The translations under genes and the position numbers were made by a program. This document shows, in pieces, positions 1 to 11,645 of a DNA stretch of 64,000 bases (position 1 is its first letter; each line of letters begins with the position of its first letter). The notes under the pieces are model-generated. The model did not search any database. It worked only from the letters and a program-made list of their open reading frames with translations, and was not told the origin of the DNA. This DNA is from Volvox africanus. Taxonomy: Eukaryota; Chlorophyta; Chlorophyceae; Chlamydomonadales; Volvocaceae. Where the stretch lies: NCBI GenBank assembly GCA_030268105.1, contig BSDZ01000016.1:1991501-2055500 (forward strand), read 5' to 3'.

Positions 1-56
1 CGCCTCGTAGGGTCGCGTCGACCTACGCGTCGGCGGGAAATGAACCGTAGCACAAC
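1..56 (-). repeat. 3' LTR of B element 1 (first 56 bases only)
   Basis: On the minus strand this begins TGTTGTGCTACGG, the same start as the 5' LTR at 6699 and the LTRs of element 2. The window edge cuts it, so no target duplication can be read for this element. Confidence 0.9.
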
Positions 57-100
57 AATTATCCCCCCTCCCGTATGCAGCGTCCTCGCTGCATCATACA
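57..100 (-). other. Polypurine tract and adjoining hairpin of B element 1
   Basis: On the minus strand a run GGGAGGGGGGATAAT abuts the 3' LTR, the usual plus-strand primer. Just upstream lies a hairpin, ATGCAGCG-AGGA-CGCTGCAT. The same pairing recurs ahead of the polypurine tract in the other A and B copies. Confidence 0.8.
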
Positions 101-116
101 GCATCGACTGCAGGGG

Positions 117-3100
117 TCATTGGGCTTGTGTGACACGTTTGCGGGCTTCTTCGAGCAGGGGTTTCATGTCCTGTGAGAAGTTGCGTGCCGGTTCCCATGA
201 GTTGTGCTCGTCGGTATACCCTGTCCACTTAACCAAGTACTCGTGTACTGTTCGCTTACGTCGGTGTCGGCCCACACGACGCGCGCGATAATCTAACACC
301 CGCTCCACATCGTAAAACTTCTGTTTACCAGCGATCCAGGTCTCGGGAACTGGTTCAATCGCTGCGGGGGCGTTAGCAGGCTCAGGGACGGGTTCCGTAC
401 TACGATACGGACGAACAAGCGATACGTGAAACGTGGGGTGAATGGTCATATCAGTGGGCAATGCAAGCTCCACAGCCACATTCCCAACCATGCGCACGAC
501 AGGATACGGGCCAATCCAGCGGGGTAAGAGTTTTCGGGATCCGTCGGCCAAGGAACGCAAGTTCTTGGTGCTTAGCAACACAAGTTGCCCTTCCGAAAAC
601 GTCACATCCTGCTTGGATTTGTTGTAGTATTCTGTCGTTCGTTGCTGTGCCGCGTCCAAACACGACTTCGCGTCTGTGATTCGGGACATAAACGACTTGG
701 CAAAAAGTTTAGCAGCAGGCACGTTCACTTCCAACTCACGCCACACGGGTAGCGCGGGATGAAACCCGTAGTTAAGAAAGAACGGACTTTTGCCTGTAGA
801 GCGGTTAACAGCGTTGTTAAGCGCGAATTCTGCCGCAGTCAAATACGTATCCCAAACGAGTGGTGTGCGACCAGCATAATTGCGCAACATATCACCCAAC
901 GTGCGGTTTGTGCGTTCGGTTTGACCATCAGTCTGCGGGTGGTACGCTGTGCTCAGGTTGACACGCATGCCAACTAGCTTGCAGAGCGCTTCCCAAAACT
1001 TAGACGTGAACTGTCCACCGCGGTCCGAGATCACATTTTTGGGAATCCCGTGTAACCGAACCACATTATCGAAAAACAAACGTGCGGTTTGCTCAGCCGT
1101 GCAGGATGACGTGCATGGTGCTAGGTGAACCATCTTAGTCAGACGATCGACCATTACGAACACCGCATCGTATCCCCCCTCAGTTTTGGGCAGCGCGACT
1201 ACGAAGTCCATGGAAACACTTTCCCAAGGCTCATCCGGGACAGGCAACGGTTGCAACAACCCATGGCCCTTACCGGACGAAGCCTTATTGCGCTGGCACA
1301 GACTGCATGTCTGGACGAAGTTCGCCGCATCCTTAGCCAAACGAGGCCACCAAAAGGAACGTTGCACCAAGTCGATCAATCGCTTGCTACCAGGGTGTCC
1401 TGCTAACGGGTCCTCGTGGAATCGCGCAAGGATGTCGTAGCGTAGCGCGTCGTCGTTCGGAACGACGATTTGCGTAGCTGAACCCTCCGTCCGTAGCCAA
1501 AGGCCATTCTGCTTGCGAAGGTTTTCTACATTAGCCGGGTCCGCGAACCAGGCGTCTGCGCTGTAGGCAACCTTCAACCGCTCCGCGAGGTCCGTCGCGA
1601 TCGGAACCTCCTCGCTACGCGGCCGCACGACGGGCGCTGCCAAAATTGCAGCGTGTAGCGACGGATGTCGACTGAGAGCATCGGCAATATTCAATTTACC
1701 AGAAATATACTCCCAGGTGCAGTTGAACCTAGCTAGATATTCCATCCACCTAGCTTGACGGCGGTTCAACGTTGGAACGCTTTGCAAAAACGTTAGGGGC
1801 TTATGGTCAGTCTTTAAAGTAAACGGGCGTCCCTCGAGGTAACAGCGCCATTCCTTTAAAGCATGCAGCACGGCCAGAAGCTCCTGTTCCCCGGTGGTGT
1901 AGCGAATCTCCGCACCAGAAAACTTCTTACTCGTGAAGGCGATCGGTCGCCCTTCCTGTAACAATACAGCGCCGCTTCCAAATATTGAGGCATCAGACAC
2001 TACCTCCACACGAAATGGCAACGAGTAATCAGGGAATGCAAGGGTGACATCTTCGGCAACGATTCGTTTGAGCTCTTCGAATGCCCGCTGGCATTGCGAC
2101 GTCCACGACTCGAGCGAAACGAAAACGCCTTTGCGAGTTAAGTTAGTAAGCGGGGCCGCAATGATGGAATATTTTTCAATGAACTTTCGGAAATAATTGG
2201 TCAAGCCAAGGAACTTACGCAGCTCCGTGAGGTTCTGAGGCGCGGGCCAATCGCGAACCACGGCGACCTTCCGCGGGTCCATCTTCACACCGGTGGCCGA
2301 CACAATGTGGCCCAAATATTCCACCTGAGGCTGCGCCCAAAAGCATTTGGCGCGTTTAGCAAACAATTGCTCCCGCCTCATAACGTCGAGCACGAGCCGC
2401 AGATGCTCCAAGTGCTCCTCGCGCGTCTTAGAATATACCAAGATGTCATCCAGGTAGCAAACAACGAACCTGTCGATAAACGGCCTAAACATTCGGTCCA
2501 TAACCGCCTGAAACGTCGCAGGGGCATTAGTCAAACCAAACGATAGGACCGTATACTCAAAGTGACCGAAGGGCGTCCGAAAAGCGGTTTTCGGGATATC
2601 AGAGGCAGCGATGCGAATCTGATTGTAGCCCTGTTGTAAGTCAATTGAGGAAAAATAAGCCGAGCCCTTCAGCTTATCCAACAGGTCGTCAACGCGTGGC
2701 AAAGGGTAGCGATTTTTCACCGTATTCACATTTAACCCCCGGTAATCAATGCACATGCGCAAGGTCCCATCCTTCTTACCGACAAACAAAATCGGTGCAG
2801 AATACGGGGATGTGCTGGGGCGTATCATACCCTTCGCGAGCAAATCCGTCACCTGGCGCTTCACCTCGTCCAGCTCCAATGGACTCAACCTGTACATTGG
2901 CCGGGCCGTAGGCTGCGCTCCAGGCATGAGAGGGATTGTGTGATCAACAGGACGCATAGGTGGTAGGCCAGGGATATCTTTAAAGACGTCCTCATACTGC
3001 GACAGTAGGGCCTCAACCTCAGGATCCGCAGAAATCTGCGCGGTGGTGACACAACAGCTCACCCGCGGCCTTAAAAGCAGTCCGTGGGCACCCTTCCGTA

Positions 3101-4178
3101 ACAAACGGACGGCCTCCTTACGCCCGACTAGCTCTGGTTCGATTCGCGTGGCCATTGCGGTCACAGCGAAATTAACCATAGGCACCGCCTCAGTTTCGCC
3201 CTCCTTTGGTGTGACATGTTCGAACGACAGGAAAGGTACCTTAATCGACAGAGTACCCTTGCACATATGCAGGGTTGCGGTCTCCATGTCGATGCGCGCG
3301 CGGTACTGTCGTAATGTCGACGACCCCATTATGTACGGTGCAGTCTCTGCTAAGCCCTGCAGCACGTACGGCCGGGTCACAACACGCAAAGAGCCTATCG
3401 ATAGGCTAAGGGTAATCCTGCCCACGATGGGATGCTTACCCCCGTCAGCAAGGGTAACCTGTGGACAATCAGACGACTCTGGGGACAACCCCAGCGCGTT
3501 CACCTCTGCGACAGAGATGAAGTCGTCGCTGGCACCGGTGTCAACAAGTGCCTTCAGAGTACGGCCATTCAAACCGATCTGAACCACAGGGACACGGTTA
3601 TCTACGAGCGACTGCCCAGCAGACAACGTCAGTGCACTTAAGGCGGGTCCGTAACCAACGGCACCCCCATCAGGAGTTTCGTACCAAACGTCAACCGAGT
3701 AGGATAGGCATGGCCACGGAGCCAGCGTACCCTCCCAATCCACACCATTAAACAAAACGGTGCCCGGCTCGAACCGGTGGACATGCCGCATACCCCTTAA
3801 CGATGCCTCTGCCTTGCGCCGACAGAAAGCAGGGAGTAATACACATGCGGCAGTGCCTGGATATTGACGCCTACACCTCCTGTATATGGCCAACTGTTCC
3901 GACATCTCACGCAGAGACGAGGGGATGAACAAAACCACGTGGTTGGACAGATCGATAGACGACAGGGGACGGCGAGGTGTAAACAAATTACACAACGGAT
4001 CGAAGCAGAGAAGTCCCGTGCGTCCGTCAAGCGTGATGCGTCACGCAATGACTCGCTCGATGTGTCCAAGTACACAAGGCAACAATGCCTTAACGGCTGG
4101 TCGTAAGGATGACCACCGACCACGCGTTAGTTCAGAAATCCCAGGTAGTGTCCCCTCCACAGGAACCCGGGCAAGCCC
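117..4178 (-). CDS. pol: Pol polyprotein of B element 1: protease, RT, RNase H, integrase, chromodomain
   Basis: Ty3/gypsy pol, about 1,290 residues in the clear frame. In order: a retropepsin with active site DTGASDDF; reverse transcriptase with YLDD; RNase H with SDAS and TDHKPL; integrase with an HHCC zinc-binding domain (HPGSKR... CSLCQRN) and a DDE core (MDFVVAL, SDRGGQF, ERTNRT); and a C-terminal chromodomain ([14 protein letters not shown]) expected to target integration to marked chromatin. The frame continues directly from gag through one UAG (4179-4181), with no ATG, so readthrough is the simplest expression route. One in-frame TGA at 4041-4043, where element 2 has CGA, is a private nonsense change that would block the first part. 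Otherwise the frame is open to the stop at 117. Confidence 0.9.
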
Positions 4179-5414
4179 CTATTTCGGCTGAGGTACATAC
4201 GGCGGCATTAGAGGGCAATCCTTCGTGGAATGGTTCTCCGCACACCGTAGACAAACGTTGGCCAATTTTCGACGCTCGAATTCGGAACGATTGCAATTCC
4301 ATTTTGGCATAAATGTGTCGTCAGTACGAGTACGCTTCGCGTTGGGGTCGGAACGCTGTGCGGCTGCCGACGACGGCGCACCACCACGCTTCCTGTTCCT
4401 AGCTGGGTCCGAGCTCGGACCTGCTCCTCCTGTACCACGGACACCCGAGCTAGCGCCCCCACGCGCCTTGCGTTGCCCGTTGCTGCGTCGCGTCGCGGCA
4501 GTAGGCGTGGGGCGGGTCGCGCCGAGGTCCTGATCGAGAGCTACAGCTTCCCCAAGCGGATCCTGCACTTGCACGGCATTTGCACGAGGGGCAGACTTGA
4601 CTTCTTCCTCGCCGGCAAGAAGTCGTATCTCCGCGCCCTTAGCAAAAGCGACCAACGTGTCATACGACTTGATCTGCGCTCCAACCAAGTCAGTGGCGCA
4701 CCATTTAGCCAAAAGTTTCGTTAGGCCTCGCCTAAACCAAAAGACATGCTCAGATTCGGTGAGGTCAGCAATGGGAGTCACAAGTGCTTCGAAGCGTGAC
4801 TGGTACGCAGGTACATTTTCATCCCGACGCATGTGGTAGCTACCGGCTGCCAAAACCTTACGAGCTTCCACATCGCGCGCTTGAACCTCAGTAGCGAATC
4901 GTGCGAGCAAAGCGGCGACCAACTCGTCAAAAGTATAGTTGCCCCGGGCGTTGGTCCAATTGCGATACCAGTCCTTCGCTGAGCCCTCGAGGGTGTTACC
5001 AACGAAGAGACACCTGATACCGTCATTATCGCCACCATGAACAGCCTGGAGGTACTTTTTAGCGTCACGCACGTACGCACGAGTTGCATCGGCTATGCTA
5101 TGCCCTGGTGTCTTGTCGGTCAGCGAAATATTGAGCCTAGGAACGGGAATCGACAATCTCATCACCTCAGGGATGTCATCATGCCCTCGAGCTTGAGGTA
5201 ATGGCAGAACCCTTGGTCCAGCAGTGTTGTCCATATTTGTGTTCACTGCTGAATGCGGCACAATTAAGTGAGCAGGGGTCTGAAGGAAAAGGGGCTCTTG
5301 AGTGGCTCGCGTGCCAACAGTATCAAGACCTCTATCCGGTGCTCTAGCAGCCACAACAAAATCGGGTTGGCTAGCTAGGCTAGTGTGCGGCGTATCGTCG
5401 TGTTCCGTGGACAT
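4179..5414 (-). CDS. gag: Gag of B element 1
   Basis: Structural protein of 411 residues that would form the virus-like particle. Residues around 90-270 match the Ty3/gypsy Gag capsid pattern (LFVGNTLEGSAKDWY, then FDELVAALLARF). A basic, Arg/Gly-rich stretch follows. Near the C-terminus is a compact zinc knuckle CLRCAENHSTKDC, spacing C-X2-C-X3-H-X4-C, one residue shorter than the usual CCHC form. The start MSTEHDD is shared with element 2. It ends with UAG, in the same frame as pol. The 35 bases at its start overlap the upstream 84-residue ORF in another frame. Confidence 0.88.
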   Translation of the reverse strand: MSTEHDDTPHTSLASQPDFVVAARAPDRGLDTVGTRATQEPLFLQTPAHLIVPHSAVNTNMDNTAGPRVLPLPQARGHDDIPEVMRLSIPVPRLNISLTDKTPGHSIADATRAYVRDAKKYLQAVHGGDNDGIRCLFVGNTLEGSAKDWYRNWTNARGNYTFDELVAALLARFATEVQARDVEARKVLAAGSYHMRRDENVPAYQSRFEALVTPIADLTESEHVFWFRRGLTKLLAKWCATDLVGAQIKSYDTLVAFAKGAEIRLLAGEEEVKSAPRANAVQVQDPLGEAVALDQDLGATRPTPTAATRRSNGQRKARGGASSGVRGTGGAGPSSDPARNRKRGGAPSSAAAQRSDPNAKRTRTDDTFMPKWNCNRSEFERRKLANVCLRCAENHSTKDCPLMPPYVPQPK

Positions 5415-5634
5415 GGAACACGAAATGATACCCTAGGTTTGCGTAATAGAAGCCGACTTCTATCGCAAAGGCAAGAGTACAAAGCGATTCGGTGAGCCTA
5501 CCGACAGTACTCTTGAGAAGATTCAGTAAACTCAGCAAGTACTTGCCCAGCTGAGTCCTGATCTCCGTAGTTTGGGCAATGAGAGTCGCCAACTGGTCCG
5601 GACGAAAGCCGGTCTCAGTCGCCGCAGCAAGCAA
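5380..5634 (-). CDS. Conserved 84-residue leader ORF upstream of gag
   Basis: A short ORF between the 5' LTR and gag, overlapping the gag start by 35 bases in a different frame. Element 2 keeps the same ORF (14629-14883) with the same ends and only a handful of substitutions. The N-terminal half (ATLIAQTTEIRTQLG) looks like a helical gag N-terminus. A 31-residue ORF beginning MASSSDEPRG lies further upstream at about 5720-5812. It could be a missing N-terminal Gag part joined by frameshift or splicing, an upstream regulatory ORF, or fortuitous. Confidence 0.4.
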   Translation of the reverse strand: MLAAATETGFRPDQLATLIAQTTEIRTQLGKYLLSLLNLLKSTVGRLTESLCTLAFAIEVGFYYANLGYHFVFHVHGTRRYAAH

Positions 5635-5861
5635 TGCCGGTGCACTGAGATTACCTGCGACTCAGAGCGTACACTTACACAACAAGTGCAGCAATCTAAG
5701 CAAAAGCAATTAAACAATTACAAACCGGAAGCGGCGGCGTCCAAAACGGCGCGGCCTAGGTCTTCGGCAAAAGTATCTAGCGGTCCTCGTGGTTCGTCGC
5801 TGGAACTCGCCATAGAAAGAACCTACTTCCGATTAGACAAAGAGAGACAGTTAGGCAACGA

Positions 5862-5876
5862 ACCTGTCTCGATACC
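5862..5876 (-). other. Primer-binding site, TGGTATCGAGAC core
   Basis: Three bases inside the 5' LTR the minus strand reads TGGTATCGAGACAGG. TGG pairs with a tRNA CCA end. The sequence resembles the initiator-Met primer site used by many plant elements (TGGTATCAGAGC) but is not identical. The same 12-base core is found in the A and C families here. Confidence 0.75.
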
Positions 5877-5880
5877 AAAT

Positions 5881-6699
5881 TGTTGTACCTCTCGTTCGCG
5901 TTTGCTCATCAGTATCTGCACGTCTGGAGACACTCGACACCGATGCGCGAACACTTGCAAGTACAGCAAGGCAAGCGCGAGCAAACAGAGACAGCGGAAG
6001 ACTTCAAGACGAAGAGAGATATAACTTACAGTCTTATAGATCGGAATGATGCAATGGACGAAATCGCCGTCAGCGCCGGAAGCAAGCAATCATCACGCGG
6101 CGGTGATTAGCGAAGTTCAGGCTCAGCTCGGGCTAAGTAGAATAGCGTATAGAAATAGTAATATAGAACACACGAGTGTTCTCCGGTATCGAATGTCTAG
6201 CTTAGCCGTCCTCGCATCTGTTATACTCGCAGCATCGCAATGCCGTACGATTCACATTAGGAGGCCGATCCTAGATGTGACAACCCTACTGCGTCTAGGC
6301 GATGTCTACGCATAACAACGTATAAGCCTTTCCGGCATTCGCATGATGCAAGGGTCCGGATAACGATATCCGGTTGCGGGGCATGTATCGCGACGAGTGT
6401 GGCGCTCTCAACGTGTGCTTAAATGAAGTAATATTATATCAGATAATATTACTTATCGTTTTGTAGCACGAGCATAATGCGCACTTCAATGCTTCGGTTA
6501 TTCATGCATGCTAGGCGGATTTGCCATGATGCGATGTCGCGATGGATAATGACAACATGCCAGATGCATATATAAATGTATGCGAATACATTTATATCAT
6601 GCAGATTCATTCATATGCAATGCGTTCATCACAAAAGCACTTCGCCTCGTAGGGTCGCGTCGACCTACGCGTCGGCGGGAAATGAACCGTAGCACAACA
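5881..6699 (-). repeat. 5' LTR of B element 1 (819 bp)
   Basis: Begins TGTTGTGC and ends GTACAACA, giving TG...CA ends with a 7-base inverted terminus. Matches the LTRs of element 2 throughout. Inside are several short palindromes, including an AT-rich hairpin GTAATATTAT/ATAATATTAC and GAACAC/GTGTTC. Promoter and polyadenylation signals are expected here but I could not place a start site. Confidence 0.92.
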
Positions 6700-8920
6700 C
6701 ATGGTTCACTTCAGCAGCTCCCTGGTCCATGTCGGTGTTGACCGGCGTATCTCCGCCGCCCCCTGGCAACGGAACGCCGCCAGACTCCTCGACATCCTCC
6801 TCGTCGGAATCCTTATAGCGATCTCCAACTGTTGACTCGTCGAACTTGACTGTCGAGTGGGTGCTGATGAGATTGTTGATCAAGATGCGGTACTGCCTCC
6901 CTTGCTCGTATCCAACCAGCACTCCTTTTTTACTCACGGGTTGCAGTTTGTTCCGCTTCTCCTTCGGCACGTGTGCATATGCGGTACTGCCGAAAACTCT
7001 CAGATGGCTTATGTCCGGCTTCACCCCCATGAACGCCTCATGGGGCGTTACTGATGCCCCCCCGACCGGTGAAACGTTGCGCAAAAGATTTGCCGTAGCC
7101 ATGGCTTCTGCCCAGAGCTTCTGCGGTAGTCCTGACTCCGCCAGCATTGCCCGGGTCTTCTCCAATAGGGTCCTATTGAGGCGCTCCGCCGCCCCATTCT
7201 GCTCCGGTGAATACCCAACGGTCGTACCATGGATAATCCCTTTTTCGCCGAAGTAGGCGCTCATGGCTGAGTTAAGGAACTCGGTCCCACGATCCGTACG
7301 TGCCTCCTTCACTCGACGGCCAGTCATATTCTCCAGCGCCTCGATCATTGTCTTGACCTTCTTTCGAACTGCGTCCTTGGTCTCCGTGAACGCAACAGTA
7401 GAAAATCCCGTGCAGTCGTCCAGCAATGTAGTAACGTACCGGGATCCACCTATTGAAGTCTCAGGCATAGGTCCACAGACGTCCAGGTGTATCAGGCCCA
7501 GAGGTTTCGCCGCCTTGTGTCCAGTGGACGGGAATGGTCCACGTGTTTGTTTTGCATAAATGCAGGGCTCGCAGATCCGCGACCTGGCTGCTTCCAGACT
7601 CACGCGATCCAAATCCATGCCGGTTACCATGTGTTCCCGGCACATACGTTCCAGGCTCTTGTAGCCCAGATGCCCCAAGCGCCGATGCCACAGCGCTGCC
7701 TTCAAGCCTTCTGACCCGACCGCCGCACATGAGCGGCCTTTCTTGGCTAAACGCCCTGCTGTGTGATGGCGAACAACATAGAGGCGTCCCACTTTGTCTG
7801 CGCGTAGGATTGTCCTCCCCTTTGCTTGCACGAGTGCTTTGTTGTGGCCCAGCTGGATGGTGGCGCCACGCTCATCAAAGATCCCTGCTGAGATCAACTT
7901 CACTGTCGCCTTGGGCACCACATAGACGTTCTTGAGCTCAATTTGCAGCCCCTTGACGGTGTTACTCCACATGGTGTAACGGCCCACGTGGGTCGGCTTA
8001 TACTTGGAGCCATCGTAGCCAACCACCGTGAACATTTCTTCTGGCTGCACAGCTCTCACGTCCTCCAGCTCTGTCGCATCGTAGGTGATATGCCATTCTG
8101 ACGCTGAGTCCAGGTGCCAGGCGTTCGACCGCGACTCGTTTCCAACTGCATACGCCATTTTTGTGGGCTCCCTGCGCTGAAGGTTGCCCCCGCCGCGTCC
8201 ATAATTTTGTTGTTGGTCTGCCAGGCGCTTCTTGCATACTCCGATAAAATGCCCTGGCTTGCCGCAGTAATGACAGATAGCGTTTGACTTGCTCCTCTGC
8301 TTACTTTGTTGATTACGGCCTGTAGAGCTTGCGTTGCCACCACTTCGGTGTGTGATGTATGCGGATGATGACTCCCTGTTGTCATCGTCCGGTATCACAT
8401 ACGCCATGAGTCGCGCGACCACTTGCGAGAAGTCCAGCTCTCCTTCACGCATTGTCAGGGCTGTTGTTACCACATGATACTTGCTCGGAAGTCCTTTGAT
8501 GACAATTGTAGAGAGCTCCGTGTCTGCGACTGCGTGTCCCACATCCAGCAAGTCCGACTGTAGCTGTCGCGTGCGGCTGATATAAATTGGCAGCTCCTCT
8601 CCATTAGCCATTTTAAAATCACTTAGCTCCTGTCGTAGTGCTACCTTTCTCGTGTTGCAGGTTGATGCGAACGTAGCCGCCAAAGCGTCCCAGGCGGCCT
8701 TCGCATTTGCCGCCCGAACAATTGTTTGGAGGTGATGGTTCTTTACGTTCTTGGCCATCACACTCTTGACCTTGTCGGAGATGATGACATCCGCCTCTGC
8801 AATTGGTGCTTGTAGCAGGGCGCGACTGTATTCAAGCTCCGCGCACAACAATTGGAATCGTAGTTTCCAAGTTGAGTAGTTGTGTAGGTCCAGCGGCTCG
8901 TCCAGCCTATCCTTTCCCAT
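6700..8920 (-). pseudogene. Ty1/copia gag-protease-integrase, cut at its 3' end by B element 1
   Basis: An open frame of about 740 copia-derived residues, starting at MGKDRLDEPL on the minus strand. In order: UBN2-type Gag; zinc knuckle CHYCGKPGHFIGVC (canonical CCHC); protease motif LDSASEWHIT, where copia proteases usually read DSGAS; GAG-pre-integrase HHCC region (WHRRLGHLG ... CEPCIYAKQ); and an integrase core (HLDVCGP, TDRGTEFLN, EQNGAAERLNRTL). It then runs into the linker and stops at the LTR junction at 6699/6700, before any reverse transcriptase. The last 12 codons belong to the LTR. No frameshift or stop interrupts the copia part, so the disruption is recent or this frame was active until B element 1 landed. 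Confidence 0.9.
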
Positions 8921-8994
8921 TGTGAAGACCTATAAACGCGAAGATCAACACTAGAATGGGCAAAAGATGTCAGGCTCCGCGGTCAACGATGACC

Positions 8995-9007
8995 GGGGCT
9001 CATAACC
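8995..9007 (-). other. Copia primer-binding site matching the tRNA-Met anticodon arm
   Basis: Minus strand reads GGTTATGAGCCCC directly inside the 5' LTR. Its complement contains CUCAUAACC, the CAU anticodon loop and 5' stem of tRNA-Met, not a tRNA 3' end. Priming by a cleaved half of initiator tRNA-Met is the established mechanism for Drosophila copia and yeast Ty5. Confidence 0.75.
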
Positions 9008-9248
9008 TATTGAGACGTAGACTATCAGACATAAGGAAGCCTGACGTAATTACGAGAAAGTAGAGTTACATATTATCTGATAGTAAGGAGTCCAAATAGT
9101 TCGTTCTAGAGTCGGCACATATACTTGTGCGTATAGCACTACAAGCAGTACGAACGTGGGTCGATAGCTTACCGCCGAGTACAGCTACAACAGCGGGATT
9201 GTTGCTAGTATGGATCGCTATATCGAACTGATATACCATTTTATAACA
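9008..9248 (-). repeat. 5' LTR of the truncated copia (241 bp)
   Basis: On the minus strand it starts TGTTATAAAATGG and ends just before the primer site. A closely similar copy lies at 11646-11887 in the opposite orientation, also followed by the primer site and the same gag start. Confidence 0.85.
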
Positions 9249-9595
9249 CCTCTTCATTCAGCCTATGTACGCTCCTGCTCCCGCCACTCCTCACTTTCAT
9301 TTATCATCTTCAATGTGAAATAACCTAATTTGTGCACGTACATTCCATTCTTTGCTTTGCTTTCGCAGGTGCATCCCCACCCCGGGTGCAACCCCGTTTG
9401 GTGTACGCCCACGTCTGACCAAGCTCCCCGGTTACAGCTCCAATAGTGTCATGTATTGCTTCGAGATAGTGAAGGTCGTAAGTGCGTGTGGCCGTGTGGA
9501 CGGATGGAGCAGGAAGTTAGGACTGCAATAGATAGATACACTAAGAAGACAGGTAATCGCGTTACCTCGCGTTAGCCTCATGTTGCAACAATTTG

Positions 9596-9635
9596 ACGCG
9601 AAGTTAACGCAAGGTAACGCGAAGTTAACGCAAGG
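9596..9635. repeat. Direct repeat of a 19-base GCGTTA-type unit
   Basis: Two copies of ACGCGAAGTTAACGCAAGG lie at 9596-9614 and 9617-9635, each containing the palindrome GTTAAC. Similar GCGTTA words continue on both sides. Confidence 0.7.
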
Positions 9636-10092
9636 CCTAACGATCGCAAATATCAGCAAATGCCTTCGCGAGGACACCCTGCGAGTGCCATTCGTACATG
9701 ATCGCAAAACTGACCTGTCGCGAAAGGTTTGTCTGGCACTGCGCACGCATTTGTGTCGCGTCGCATCCTGACGCACCTTGTAGCGCGTGCGAATAACACT
9801 TGCTACCATGGCCTTACAGACTTACTAAGTCAGGGAATTAAGGAGGGCAATAAGGGATAAAATGGTGCATGAAAACTTTAGGCATAAAGTGGGCAATGTG
9901 AAACAGACTGCGTGTAGTGCATACTCTATTGTTCAAGAACGGACACAGATATGCGCAGTCTGGCACAAACCTGAACTGAGCACCAACGAAAACCAGAAAA
10001 CAACAGCGGCATAAGACTGTGAGCCGCAAGTCTATGCCCTCCATGTAACTGGGCCGTGCTCGAAGCTTGGGTGATATACTACTAATGGTGGC

Positions 10093-10165
10093 GGAGGAAA
10101 ACACCGAAGGTATACCTTCGGTGATCTGTGCTTTTTAGTTACGCATTTAAGTTGTGTTTTCCTCC
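10093..10165. repeat. Nested inverted repeat
   Basis: Outer arms GGAGGAAAACAC (10093-10104) and GTGTTTTCCTCC (10154-10165) are perfect reverse complements. Overlapping the left arm is a perfect palindrome at 10102-10123, CACCGAAGGTA followed by its reverse complement. Could fold as a cruciform or be the two ends of a tiny foldback element. No target duplication was seen. Confidence 0.7.
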
Positions 10166-11645
10166 ATACGTATGGGGCTCAAAACTAAGGTAGCTAATAG
10201 ACTGGACGAACCAACAGAGGCAGCCATATGGCTGCCGTACATACCCATGTTGAGGAGTAGTGGGATAATGGCGCCGGCGAGGCTGGCTGGAAGTCAGCCG
10301 GGATGATTGACTGGTATAAGGGCAGCAACAGGAGATCGATACTACCCCTTGGCTACAAGGAAAACGTATGAATCAGGAGCTGATCGCAAAACAATACGAA
10401 AATGACGACTTGACGCGTTGTCCCGCTGGAGCATTCACTATCTAGTACATAAAACCTTGAAGTATCTATCCCAGCCAGCGCCACAAACCGTCCCACATCA
10501 TCAGGATTAACTCTTACAAAAATCCGAAAATGAAAGGAGTCAATAGTGAATTCGTAAGTGAGAACCTTTCGAATTTGTGTGATGATATCACCAGCAGAGA
10601 GACGGCGTAATCACTGCTCGTTGAGCTCCAAAATCCGGTTCTCAGAGACGCGTATCATAAGGATAAATATTCATTCTATTCCAGAACAAACAATTTATTT
10701 CCCAATTTATCGTGATCCGTGTGCATGAATTTCAGAACGATCAGTGCCGATACGACAGCGCAGGTGCGTAAAATAAACGGTGCCTAATACTCGTGCCTAG
10801 TTATTCAAATGAAGTTTTTATTATAAATGCAATTATTAAATTTAGCCTTTTTAACAATATGCGGCTGTGGAGAAGCGGCGGTCAACATTCGGATGGTTTT
10901 CGGTCGTCCGCCCGTCCGACCCAAGCACCTCTGCAAAGGTTGCCTACGTCTGGCTCCTTACAAAAATTACCTTTCCACACACTTCTTGTACTCGTACATG
11001 CCCTAGCATTATATATGCTAAGTTAGGGGTAGCAAGTCATTAGTGTATCTCTGTAGTGAATCAGTCTGGGAATTGGGTTTATGGAGTCCGAGTGCATCTG
11101 ATACGCATATCTCGATAGGAGACCGGCATCGGAAGAATCCCCTCGTTGGGTGTAGATGGATATAAAGTAGCTAGACAGGTTTCCAGTTTTGCCACAGCTT
11201 CAATGTTTTTGATTAGATTCCCACGGGCATTTAGACTTATCTCTCGGTATTATGTTCCGAGTTTTCATGCAGATTGAACCGTCTGCGACCTTGCTTGGCT
11301 CTGCTAGAAGGGCACTCCGGCCGGAGTCCGCGAACATTATCACTAACAAAACCGCGACCCTTACAAGTTAACGAGGAATGCCGGGTCACGCATATGACGC
11401 ATACTATAATTTTACAACCTCAGAGTACAATTTACCTGAGATTTTGCACTCTACGAGGAAGGCTGGATGTCCGATGAGGACTTTCAGCAAGTACGTTCTG
11501 CGATGAGGGCTTTACTTAACTCGAAGAAGCAATGAACCTATCGCGCCTATGAAACACTATCGGTACAGAAAACTGCGTTAGGAGCGCGTTACGTAGCGAA
11601 AAGTGCTGTTAACCTAACGACCAGGACGTCCGGACCTAGGGATCT

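Larger units (their letters stand above)
1..6699 (-). mobile_element. Ty3/gypsy chromovirus, family B, element 1 (3' LTR cut by window edge)
   Basis: Read on the minus strand the order is 5' LTR (5881-6699), primer site, short leader ORFs, gag, pol with chromodomain, hairpin plus polypurine tract, then the first 56 bases of the 3' LTR. The element sits inside a copia element: the copia reading frame stops exactly at 6700, where the LTR begins. The missing 3' half of that copia should lie left of the window. Gag is intact. Pol is open except for one TGA at 4041-4043 just after the gag stop. It is nearly colinear and highly similar to element 2 at 13559-21029. Confidence 0.93.
9249..11645. other. 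2.4-kb spacer between inverted copia LTRs; no gene recognised
   Basis: No convincing coding region or splice pattern. It contains a GCGTTA-rich tract (about 9555-9640 and further to 9790) with a 19-base unit repeated at 9596-9614 and 9617-9635, and a nested palindrome at 10093-10165. The GCGTTA-rich composition recurs at 55260-55610. It may be old non-autonomous transposon or intergenic DNA. Confidence 0.5.

Noticed and set aside
3043..3582. 179-codon plus-strand ORF (and its twin at 16681-17220)
   Set aside because: Antisense shadow of the pol protease region; it recurs in both B copies only because pol does.
9249..11645. Host gene or autonomous DNA transposon between the inverted copia LTRs
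   Set aside because: No ORF with a recognisable domain, no consistent exons, and no terminal inverted repeats with target duplication.
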